A stretch of DNA of 64,000 bases from Carya illinoinensis. Taxonomy: Eukaryota; Streptophyta; Magnoliopsida; Fagales; Juglandaceae. How positions within the stretch are numbered: position 1 is the first letter of the stretch; every line of letters starts with the position of its first letter. The translations under genes were made by a program, and so were the position numbers. Location of the stretch: assembly GCF_018687715.1 (NCBI RefSeq), contig NC_056765.1, positions 28,490,254-28,554,253 on the forward strand, written 5' to 3'. This document shows positions 47,124 through 57,390 of the stretch, piece by piece. A model generated the notes under the pieces. It was not told the origin of the DNA. It saw only the letters and a program-made list of their open reading frames with translations, and did not search any database.

Positions 47124-49030
47124 TGTAACATCCCGTTTTTACGTATATTTTCACTGAATGAGTTGTTTTTAATTTAATTAAGATATTAGTTCTTTTATTT
47201 TAAATTATTGTATTTTAAATTGGTTTTATTTTATTGATGTGGTGTTTAATTTATTTTAGTCGTTTTATGGTTTTTAAAAAATCATTTTTGGTGGATCAGT
47301 TTTTGGACTCTGAAGGTGAGAATTGGACCTCATTTCTTTTCCCTCATCTTTTCTTTTTATTTTCTCTTTTTTCTTTTTCCCTTTTTTTTCTTTTTTCTTT
47401 CTTTTTCTTTCTTTTCTTCTTCTTTCTTCTTCCTCCTTCTTCCCGCGCGCGAACAGCTCTCTCTACTCTCCCCTTTGCCATTCAGCTTAGCCGCCCAGAA
47501 CCACTGCCGCCGGCCAGCGTGGCCGACACCTCCGACCCAGAAAAACTCCCCTCCGGCCGGTGAACACCCCCACTAAAAATCACCTCCATCCGAGCCGCTG
47601 CTCACCCCCTATAGCCCATCTAAGCCACAAGGCTTTTTACCGTTTCCGGCATCGTCGCTCCACCTCTGGCCACCACCTCTTCACCACTTCTTCCTCTACC
47701 TCTTGCCGTCCTAACTCACCCATTTTCGGCCCCGATCCGTTGCCGGAACAACTCCCACGAGCTCAACTCCGATCAGCCCCTTTTTGCACTTCCACTGCCA
47801 TTTCCACCACCACCCACGGCCAAAACTCACTTCCTTTAACTTCATAAATATCCCTAGACCATTCCCTATCAATTTCATGTCTTGGTTTGTCACCGTTTGA
47901 AAGTGGGTAATTTACTACCCACGGCCACAATGTAAAATACACTGTTATGTTGCTTTTTCTCCGCCGTTTGCAACGTTGTAAGCTTTCAAAAAATACCTTA
48001 TAACGCTGTAAGTATTTTCCAAACTCTATTTTAGATTTAAATATATTTTTGCTCTTACAATAAATTATTGGACTGGTTGGTTGATTCCGGACTGAGTTCG
48101 AGGAGTTCGGGGGTTGGATGGATTGAGGACGGAGTTGCTTGGTTTTATTGAATTCGTGATTGGTTGGATGTTTTGTATCTCTTGTGTGCATTGCATGTAT
48201 GTACATGTGTTGGAACTTGAAAACTGGGCTTTTAAGCGAGAAATATTTTGGTAAATGTGAACGATTAGATTGACTAGTTTGAGTCAGAGGCACGTGTAGG
48301 GATGGTGGTAAACAGGGACGGTGGTTGAATCCCGCCTGTGGTTCCCGCCTACGGTGCACGCGGCGTAGGGATGGTAATAAGCAGGGACGGTGGTAGAATC
48401 CCGCCTGTGATTCCCGCCTACGGTGCACGTGCAGGGACGGTGGTAAAATCCTGCATGCGATTCCCGCCTACAGTGCTCTGATGGTTTGGTTTTTGGGCCA
48501 TTATCGGGGATAATGGCGAGGTTATGTTTAAAGGGAATGTTTTGGGCCAAAATGGGATTTTTGGCGTACGTGGAAAAAATGTGGTTTTATGGGTTATGTG
48601 CATTCGGCATCCTTTCATGCATATTATTTGAGTTTAATACGTTTTTATCTTGTGGCGTTTTGATCTTACTTACCTGCGGCACCATTTTCATACCGTAGAT
48701 TTTGATGTAGAGGTCGAGGAGGAGGAGGCTGAGCCCGAAGAGGCGGCTCCGCCGGAGTATTGATTTGGAGCTTATGCTTTGTAGTTTGGTTTGAAACAAT
48801 ATTTGTAACTTGTAATATTTTATTATGTATATTTTGAGCGGCATTATATTAAACGTAGAAAAATTCTGGTACTTAGTTATATAATTTTATTTATCCACTG
48901 CGTGTTTTCTTTTACACACTTATTGCATGTACACACACTTGGCACTTGGCGATAGGGTGGTGACCCGTGATGTCATCATCCGGACGTCTCGATTTCCCCG
49001 TGTCCGTACATGGGATTTGGGGGCATCACA
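47124..49030 (+). repeat. Full-length 3' LTR (about 1.9 kb)
   Basis: It runs from TGTAACATCCCG, directly after the polypurine tract, to GGGGGCATCACA, immediately followed by the target duplication. It contains a CT/Pro-rich stretch (47340-47800), a three-copy minisatellite (48313-48479) and an acidic open tail (DVEVEEEEAEPEE, 48702-48740). Open frames on the minus strand across the minisatellite are by-products of its repeats. Confidence 0.75.
48313..48479 (+). repeat. 48-bp minisatellite, three copies, inside the LTR
   Basis: Units begin CAGGGACGGTGGT at 48313, 48382 and 48432 and continue through AATCCCGCCTGTG and TTCCCGCCTACGGTGCACG. Spacing is 69 then 50 bp because the first gap carries an extra GTAGGGATGGT-type piece. 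GC content is much above the surroundings. Confidence 0.88.
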
Positions 49031-49380
49031 AATAATATAAAGAAAAAATAGATAAGTTGATATATGATATATTGTAAAAATTATTATATAAAACAGAAAA
49101 AATAAAGTTTGTTGATGTATTTTAAATAATAAAATAAAGAAATTATGATGGTTGGTTTCAGCCTCACATAATTTTAAGAGTAGTGCTATACTTAAGCCTG
49201 CACAGTAACTTACACCACACTCTGCCGAAGTGTAAATGTTTTTTTTTCTTTTGTACGACGGGAACTTTTTACGCCTAAATTAAAATTTTTTTTTAGCTGC
49301 TACAATAAAACGGAAACGTTTTACGCTATTCGGCATTGAATAATCCCCAAAAGTTTTGAAAATTTGCTGCTCCCTCCAAC
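49031..49380. other. Intergenic, upstream of the FRS gene
   Basis: AT-rich, no gene. At 49177 a GAGTAGTGCTATAC word followed by ACACCACACTC resembles the ends of the MULE-like elements elsewhere in the window; no partner end was found. Confidence 0.4.
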
Positions 49381-49540
49381 GTTGCTCCTCCCGCTCGCCG
49401 AACTGATACCCTCTCTGCCGGCTGCAGTCTGCAGTTCGTACCGTCCAGTGTGCCGACTGCCGATCCTTCTGCCGGTTGCCAAACCTTTTGCGGTCTGCTG
49501 TCTGCTGTCTGCCGCACCAACAGGTATGCGATTCTGTGAG

Positions 49541-50304
49541 GTAAGAAACTGAGCTGATAGGATTCAGTTTGTGGTTCTTCAGGCAAAGTGGTTTTGATGG
49601 CTTCTAATTTGCACTGATAGGATTCAACAGTGCAATTGCTCTTTGGTTGTGATAATGGATTTTAATTTTTTTTTGTTGGATTCCGAGAGGCATTTACTAG
49701 GTTTGGGTTTTGCTTAAATTTGTAGGTAAATGGATTGAGAAGATAAGATTAAGAAGAAAAGATTTGCTATATTTTCAACTCAAAACTAAGACAAAATTAA
49801 TCCACATAGAACTAAAATACATGGGTACCAATTACAGTAGAAATTTTATCTTTTAAGCCCTTTTACCATTTATGCTCTTTTATTTTCGAATTAAGTACTG
49901 TAATATGGGTATCAATTTTGATTGAGGTTGAGATTGTGGTGTGAGATTTTGGAGTGGATTCTGATATTCTAGCATGATTTTGGTATTTGATTGTGGCTTG
50001 AAGATTGTGATTTAATATGGCTTTGAAGATTGTGATTTAATATGGCTAGTGCGATTAATTAATGCGCTGAACTCAAATTGCCTGAAGTATGTAATGCTAG
50101 AAACCAAAAATCAAACAAAAATAAAAAATACAGATCTATAGTTGCACTTCCCAGCCTGTAAAATCAATTACTACATGCTAATCATTGTAGACATAACTAA
50201 ATAATGTTTAGGACTTCACATTACTATGAAATGTTTATTATAACTGTATGTGGAGCTGCGTTATTGTGATGCATTTATTAATTGACAATTCTAATTTATT
50301 ATAG
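49541..50304 (+). other. Probable 5' UTR intron of the FRS gene
   Basis: A GC-rich, CTGCCG-repetitive leader (about 49370-49540) ends at GAG|GTAAG (donor 49541). The acceptor TTATAG ends at 50304, four bases before the ATG at 50309. Leader introns are common in this gene family; not proven here. Confidence 0.5.
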
Positions 50305-50308
50305 CGTT

Positions 50309-53300
50309 ATGGACAAAGAAGAAGATAAAAGGCCACCCAGGCCTTCTACACCAATTTCACCAACTCAGGTATGATACATTGACCATTCATAAAAGGCATG
50401 TGTCTTGATTCCAACTAGTTAATGTATTTTTATTTGTGTATTGTAGGGATATTATGGTTCAGGAAGTACTTACTACCCACCATTTATAATGCGTCCAAAT
50501 GCATTTCCTAATGAATACACATATACATGGGGTAGCCAGGTACATAGATTTCTAAATATTAATTTCTATCCCGGCAGTTGATTCTTAACCTTTCTAAATC
50601 TGTGGTTGATTACAGGCACCACCAATCCCACCTTTTCCAGCAACGTTCATTTACCCTTCGTCGACTAGTGCGCAGGAGTCAGACCGTATGCAACAAACGA
50701 CCCAGGTATATAGCTTTCTAAACTTTTCAATTTTACTCATTTGTTGTTTATTACCTGTTATAACACGGTGTCTTATTACAGTCTCTACCAATGCCACCTT
50801 TTCCAACGATGTTCATCTATCCTCCATCTAATAATGCAGAAGAGTCGGGCCGTGTTCCACCAACGAGCCAGGTACTTCCTTTATTTTCTTGAATTTTGGT
50901 ACTTGAATATGTGCATTGTTACCAAGTCTAACATAGTGCTTGATATAAGCCCCCACCAATGACACCTTTGCCAACAACATTCATCTACCCTCCGTTGACA
51001 AATGCTGAGGATTCAAGTCGTGTTCAACAAACGACCCAGGTAGATTGTTGTCAAGTGCATCGATATTTTTTCCTTAATCTATTTATTATGCCTTCTAATA
51101 TCGTACACTTTATTACAGACCCCACCAATGCCACCTCCTCCAATGGTGTTCATCTACCCTCTCTCGACAAATGCGGAAGAGGTGGGCGTTGTTCAACAAA
51201 CGAACCAGGTTAGAAATTTGTGCCATTTTTGTGTGTCGTGTCATGAATATTATTTTTTTAACCTATTTTGTTACCCATTCTAACTATGTAATCGATTACA
51301 GCCCCCACCAGTGCCACCTCTTCCAACTCCATTCATCTACCCTCCGTCGATGACCGCAGAGAAGTCGAGCCATTTTCAAGTATCCAACCAGGTTAGAAAA
51401 TTACAACTGGATATTTTGTTTTGTTATTTTTTTCCTTACATTGTTACCCTTACGTTATTTTTTTTTTCCTTACGCCATACTTGAATATAGCCTCTACCAA
51501 TAACACGACCTCCATCGAGTGCTGGAGAGGAGCTGAGAAGCTTTGAAAATTCTTCAACTACTCCATCGACTAATGCGACTGATGCGACATTTATAAGCGA
51601 AAGTGAAACTACTGTTGGAGGTACATCTCTATTTTTTGAAGAGAATGAAGAATCTGAGGATATAAATGAAGAAAATTCTGATAACCAACGAGTTGAGGAG
51701 GATCCCAAAGCAGGTATGAAGTTTGCCACTGATCATGAGCTTATGGCCTATTATAAGCGATATGCCAAGCAACAAGGTTTTGGTGTTATAACACAACGGA
51801 CGAAGAGAGAGGCCGATGGGAGAGTGAGGTATTTGACGATTGGGTGTGCGCGAGGTGGCAAGTACCAACCTAGCTATAGTAATATATCGAGGTCGCGTCC
51901 AACTATTAAAACGGATTGTAAGGCAAGGATAAATGGGCACTTGGTGAATGGTACTTGGGAGCTGACCAGTGTTGAACTTGCTCATAATCATGACACTGTC
52001 AGCCCACAAAAATCTAGATTCTTTAGATCGCACAAAAATCTAGACGAATACAGTCAGAGGATGCTTGATTTGAACGACAGAGCTGGTATTCGAATGAATA
52101 AGAATTTTGGGGCACTTGTTGTTGAAGCGGGGGGTTTAAAAATCTTGATTTTCAAGAAAAAGGTTGTCGGAATTTTATTGACAAAGCCAAGAAATTGAGG
52201 TTGGGTAAAGGAGGTGGCGAAGCCCTTACTGAGTACTTCAAGCGGATGACGTCGCAGAATGATGGTTTTGTTTATATGATTGATGTGGATGAGGAGTTGA
52301 GACTGAGAAATGTGTTTTGGGCTGACGCAAGTAGTCGAGCAGCGTATGAGTATTTCGGCGATGTTATTACTTTCGATACGACATATCTTACAAATAAGTA
52401 TGGTATGTCGTTTGCCTCGTTTGTTGGTGTAAATCATCATGGGCAGTCTATACTGTTAGGAGCTGGGTTGCTTTCAAGCGAGGACACAAGTACTTTCATC
52501 TGGTTGTTTGAAGCATGGTTGGAGTGCATGAATGGTCGGGCGCCAAAAGCCATCATTACAGACCAAGACCGAGCAATGAAGAGTGCTATTACCGTGGTAT
52601 TCCCAAATACTTGCCATAGATATTGTCTTTGGCATATAATGCAAAAGTTGCCTGAGAAATTAGGATCTCACGCTGCATTCAATGCAGGATTGAAGACTGC
52701 CATCCAGGGTGCCCTTTATGATTCACAAACATGTGAAGAATTTGAAATGAAGTGGGGGCAATTTATTCAGAAGTATGGTCTTAGTGATAATGCATGGTTG
52801 AATGGATTGTACAATGAGAGGTCCTTCTGGGTACCGGTGTACCTTAAGGGAGTATTTTGGGCTGGCATGAGAACAACCCAAAGGTCAGAAAGTATGAATG
52901 CGTTCTTCGATGGGTTTGTGCATTCTGGTACAACGTTGAAAGAATTTGTTGACCAATTAGACAATGCGCTCAGGAAAAAGGTGGAGGTCGAGACGACAGC
53001 TGATTTCAACTCCGCCAACCAAACCATCCCATGTTCATCCGCATTCTGCATTGAGAAGCAATTTCAAGCAGTGTATACGAGTGCAAAATTTAAAGAGGTA
53101 CAAAAAGAGGTGTGGGGAATGATTTTATGTAACTGCATACTTATATGCAAGGAGGGTTGCATTTCCACCTACGATGTTTTGGATGAAATTACCACTGATG
53201 ATGACCATGTGAAGAGCGTCAAGTACACTGTTTATTTTAACGAGGAGGAGGTTGATCTCAAATGTACATGTGCGTTGTTTGAGATGAGGGGGATCCTCTG

Positions 53301-54100
53301 TAGGCATGCATTGAACATTTGCCAGATGAATAAGATTCATGCGTTGCCGAAAAAGTATATCTTGGATCGATGGAGGAAGGATTTAAAGAGGAGATATACG
53401 GTGGTCAAAAGTAGCTACGATGACTTGCGATCGAATGCGGACTCACGGAGGTATGAGTTCGTGGTTAAATATTGTGTAAAATTAGCTACCCGTGTTTGCC
53501 CAAGTGATGAACATGTTACTGCATTCGTGAGCCACTTGGAGGAGTTTGAGAAAAAATTTCAAGGATTGACACTTGAGTCCGGTTCAAGCAAGGTGAAAGA
53601 AACTATAGTCATGGATAAGAGTAAGAAAATCTTAAGCCCACATGTTGTTCAAGGGAAAGGTAGGCCACCAACGAAAAGGAAGGTTCCGCCTGTGGAGAAG
53701 GCAGCAAGAAAGCGAAAGAAACAACCGGTAAAAAATTCTTAAATATAATGGTACTTCTGTTTTATTATGCTTCTGACTGACATCAAATGGTATTTCTAAT
53801 GGGGGTTATGTTTTTTTTATGTTCAAATTTATTTAGACATGCAGGAAAATATTTGATGATGCATCACAGGATGGTGAGGTATCAGAAGCTCCAGAAAGTG
53901 ATCAGGTAATACATATTGAGCTACCCGTGGCATTATTGTGATGTATTTCTTTAAACTTACTATTGCTGTTTTTTTCTAATGGGTTTGTGGTTGTTTATTT
54001 GAAATTTCTTTAGGTACTTAGTGCATGCAAGAATGATTATGTGGTACTAACACAGTGCAGTACTTTCACACACCCAACGCCATCGGAAAATGAGAAGTGA
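50309..54100 (+). CDS. FAR1-RELATED SEQUENCE protein with Pro-rich exon array; large exon frameshifted
   Basis: Proposed exons: 50309-50368, 50447-50539, 50616-50705, 50782-50871, 50950-51039, 51119-51208, 51302-51391, 51491-53727, 53837-53905, 54014-54100, about 1000 codons. Exons 3-7 each encode a 30-residue Pro-rich repeat (PPxPPxPTxFIYPPS ... QQTTQ). Then come an acidic linker, the FAR1 WRKY-GCM1-like DNA-binding domain (51716-51990; MAYYKRYAKQQGFGV), a MULE-type transposase domain (TFDTTYLTNKYGM at 52374-52412; IITDQDRAMKSA at 52552-52587) and a SWIM zinc finger (CTCALFEMRGILCRH, 53263-53307). A basic tail near 53660-53725 may be a nuclear signal. Known family: transposase-derived transcription factors such as FHY3/FAR1. 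A run of six G (52129-52134) shifts the frame by one base; downstream continuity implies a 1-bp loss or a sequence error. Confidence 0.85.
50616..51391 (+). repeat. Five tandem exon-plus-intron units in the FRS gene
   Basis: Five 90-bp exons (50616, 50782, 50950, 51119 and 51302 as starts) are separated by introns of 76, 78, 79 and 93 bp, giving a repeat period of 166-183 bp. Exon sequences share CCACCAATGCCACCT, TTCATCTACCCTCC and CAACAAACGACCCAG-type blocks. Introns share their ends (CAG|GTA or CAG|GTT, TTACAG). All are phase 0 at both ends. Confidence 0.88.
52129..52134 (+). other. Frameshift site in the FRS gene (G6 run)
   Basis: The frame carrying the FAR1 domain stays open to 52198 but loses family resemblance right after GAAGC(G)6. 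The frame carrying the transposase domain becomes recognisable from TTTAAAAATCTTGAT just after the run. The length of exon 51491-53727 (2237 nt) is one short of a multiple of three. Confidence 0.85.
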
Positions 54101-55126
54101 GGCTTTGCTACCTAAGCAAGTGCATGGATGTGGGGTGATGTGGTGATGTTGTGGATACCAATTTTGGTTATCTAATTGATGAAGGAAATTTATTCTAATG
54201 TAGGGGGTTGTCAAGTATTTGGGAGGTTGGTTTGGAAAATTTTAATGAAGATTGGATGAAAGTGGTTATTGTGGTCATTTATTGTGAAGAGTGTGTTTTG
54301 TATATTGATATGCTAATCTTTGGCATTTTTGGTTTTATTTTCCTGCATCTCACTTTGAGTCCGGTGTACTTGGTTTTCCATTTATAGACAATGGTTGAAA
54401 GAGTTTAATATGGCTTTATGATGATTTCGATGTGGTGGTAGATGAATAAGATATGAGCTGCCTCGTTGTATTGACTATTGAGTTTAAAGCGGAATATTGA
54501 CTATTGAGCTCCGATGATGCCAAAAAACTGTTGCGCGAGTTCTTTTTACGTTGGGTGGTTTTAACTTGAGTATTAAATAATTTTTTAGCTTTATGGGGAC
54601 CACTAATGTTTATTGAATGGATTGTAAAGGCTGAGTGATTCATGCTTCAACATCATGTTCACTACGGCTGGGCGATTTGATTCTTAAGGAGTCATATTTT
54701 TATGTTGTATTGAGACTAGGTGTGGAAATTGGAATCCAACTAGTTGAATGGATGATTTTATGTCAGGAGTTGGTCAGCATTCTGGGTGAATTAGAGTAAA
54801 TCTATTTTTCTGAATTACGGACAGCTTATAACATCCTAGAATTTGTGTAAAGTTCTAAATCACCTCAATATTGAGCATGTCTAACATTAAGGAACCATAC
54901 ATTCTACAGAAAAAGGTTTACAACTAATAAATTCAAAATACATTGATTAAACTACTCCATCGTCCTCTTGAATTCTTACATACCAAGTACTTTGGTCAAA
55001 ATTCTGCAACAGCTTACCAACCAAGTACTTTGGTCAAAATTCTTACATACCAAGAACCAAAAGTTTACCACTAATATCCATTTAATCCAAACTATCCATT
55101 TACAACAAACTTGGACCAACCTACCT
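54101..55126. other. Intergenic between convergent FRS and GRF genes
   Basis: Presumably contains both 3' UTRs. No coding sequence recognised; short repeated words (ACCAAGTACTTTGGTCAAAA, 54981 and 55020) occur near the right end. Confidence 0.5.
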
Positions 55127-55683
55127 TTATGGTCTAAGCCAACCAAAAATTATTACAATGGATATCACCCAATACAAACACAAAGATGTGCGTGCACGTC
55201 TATTCCATACGACCAGGTTCTGCATTTCCTCCTCTAGCTTGTCAAGAACACACTCTCTCTCAAACAGTTTATCTTCTTTTTGCTCAACTTTATACTCACG
55301 CAACAATACATCGTCCTCTCTTTTTCGAACTGCATTCTCCGTTGCGCGAGTTCTCTCCTCTACCAATTGGAGTATATCTACCCATATGAAGAATTGACAC
55401 TTTGCTTCTCCCTGTAGTGAAATTTTGTTAATTTCATCAATGTAAAATATGACACTCAATAAAAAACATTACAAAAATAAAACCCTCAACTTGTTGTTAT
55501 TACTGTGTTGTATTTGTACTTCGGGCAAGCGTAAAATTTTCTTCCTGAATTTTTGTTAGTTTGGGATGTCTTTAATGGGGCTTTCAAGCCACACCAACAG
55601 GTTGGTGATTCCAAAAAATCATCATCTACACATGATGATGCGCTCGATGCCATGGGTGATCGATATCTCAAACTAGTGCACAA
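55127..55683 (-). CDS. GRF-type zinc finger, coiled-coil, membrane-tail protein
   Basis: Two minus-strand exons, 55683-55504 and 55411-55127, joined by a 92-bp GT-AG intron, give 154 residues. The splice is supported by the zinc ligands: C29, C31 (CWC) and C53 on exon 1, and C65 (KCQFF) on exon 2, with GRKF at 47-50, together a GRF-type zinc finger. A charged heptad-like coiled coil follows (about 75-125; many E, R and K), then a C-terminal hydrophobic stretch (CLYWVISIVIIFGW) that looks like a membrane anchor. An internal ATG at codon 11 is an alternative start. It resembles the small plant proteins annotated as At4g04775-like; function unknown. GRF fingers in other proteins bind single-stranded nucleic acid. 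Confidence 0.78.
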
Positions 55684-57390
55684 AATTGTTTACCAGCAAG
55701 CAAGAAACTGTGATTTACAGAATGTATACATGAACCTGAACAAATCCAGTCGATTATATCGTCTTTGAAGTATATTTCCATATCTCGGGATAAGCCTAGA
55801 GATTGGAGGACCAAATCCTTTTCAACCAAAATTAAAAAAAAAAAAAAAAAGCATTAAGCCACGGACTTCAATTTAATTCTACAAGCATCCACTATACAGT
55901 TATAACACTACTAACAACTCAAAATCTGCAAATAGACTATTATTCTAACAAGTTAAGGACAATAGTAAATATATTGGTGGAGATTTCTGCACATTATATA
56001 TATCCATTTGAATTTGTAAACCAAATCACATACTATTTCAATTTACTGAAATATAACCCATACACACAAATATAACAAGTATGAACTCGTGAAATAGCAG
56101 ACCTAATGAACATTAAAGCTATTGAGCGCGGAATATTGAATAGTTTTAGATCAACCAAATTTTTTAAAACCTAGAAAAAGAAAGACCACAAACAACTAAA
56201 CTAATGGCTGCTTGGTGACAGAAAATAAAAAAACACAATTCAAATTCAAGAAAACCAGACTAAATGAAAAACAACGAGTAAATCGAATCTAACAAAAAAA
56301 AAAGGAAAACTAAGAACTGTTACAAAACCAAACAAGGAAATATATTCTGAATTACCTTAAACCACCGTACTTCATTGTAGACCAGCACTACTCATTACTC
56401 CCTGCATTGAAGCATTCCATTTTCCATGAGTACATAGACACATGCATGAATACAATTATACTAATAAATATGGATTTATGCATATATATATATATAAATA
56501 TAAATACACGCACATGTATATATATTGGAAATAAAATTTTCCTTGTACCAGTGTATTCACAAAGCATAGAATCTTTCTTCGATGGCCTTTGCAGCTCTGC
56601 AAAGGCAAGGCAAGGCAAAGGATCTGAAATTGGAAAAGAGGAAAAAAATAGAAATTTTTAACAAAATAATTGATACATAAAAGGCAGCGAAACAAAGGAT
56701 GAAGGAAATGTTTAAGTAGACCTTCAAAAATTCAAAAGACAGTTCATATCTGATCAGCGAGGAATGAGAGAAAAATCTAGGGAAAGGACATTGTGCTGAA
56801 CTTTTAAAGTGAGATCATTTTTATTCTGAGAGTTTTTATCTAGGCGTTGGGTCGTGGAGTAGAAAACGGATTGCCTTTCCCGATAGACTCAGAAATCACC
56901 TTAGAAATCATAGAAATCATAAGCACAACACCAACTCAGAAATCATAAAATCGTGCAATAACAGCCCAAAAATAAAACCCGTCTCAAAAATCATAAGCAC
57001 AACCCAACTCATAAATCATAAAATCGTGCAATAACAGCCTAGAAATAAAACCCATCTCAAAAATCATAAGCACAACCCAACTCATAAATCATAAAATCGT
57101 GCAATAATATAGATCTAGGGTTCTGGTTGATCATACTGAACGATGGCAAAGGAGAAGCAACCTGTAACGACTGAAGATGGAAATCTAAGGTTCTTCTTCA
57201 GTCGGCACTGAAGAGAAGCATCGAGGGACCATGTGAACCGAGTACTCGCGGGGGAGAAAGATTTCTCAGAACCCTAGATCTACGACTGGGTATTCGTAGG
57301 AGAGAATCGAATTTGAGATGAGAGATTTGGTGCGGGGAGAGAAGGGGGGAGAGGGAGGGATTCAGATTCAAGAGAGAGAAAGAGGGACAC
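55684..57390. other. Intergenic, no gene; AT-rich with tandem repeat
   Basis: No credible coding sequence. Contains a TA/TATAAA-rich tract (56478-56525), the tandem repeat at 56915-57107, and 57120-57390, which looks like a gene leader in reverse (GA-rich) but leads to no recognised exon. Confidence 0.5.
56915..57107. repeat. 73-74-bp tandem repeat, about 2.6 copies
   Basis: Units start AATCATAAGCACAAC at 56915, 56989 and 57062 and contain AAATCATAAAATCGTGCAAT. The third copy is cut short at about 57107. Copies differ by only a few bases. Not coding in any consistent frame. Confidence 0.88.

Larger units (their letters stand above)
45613..49030 (+). mobile_element. Non-autonomous LTR retrotransposon, Gypsy-like ends, deleted
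   Basis: The target duplication AATAA is present on both sides (45608-45612 and 49031-49035). The left end (TGTGACATCCCG, 45613) and the LTR at 47124 (TGTAACATCCCG) are collinear for 148 bp, then diverge. A polypurine tract (AAGGGGGGAGGA, 47112-47123) follows a sequence (TTTCGAGGATGAAATTTC) typical of the pol end of chromovirus-type Gypsy elements. About 1.35 kb of interior has no recognisable gag or pol. So a deletion seems to have removed most of the 5' LTR and the coding region, or this is a non-autonomous derivative. Confidence 0.75.

Noticed and set aside
47234..48550. Pro/Ser-rich plus-strand and His/Arg-rich minus-strand open frames.
   Set aside because: They lie inside the 1.9-kb LTR and reflect its CT-rich tract and 48-bp minisatellite.
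49031..57390. The whole FRS-GRF interval as one autonomous MULE.
   Set aside because: Only one end-like word (49177) was found, with no inverted partner or target duplication; the FRS gene has host-gene features such as a leader intron and many small exons.
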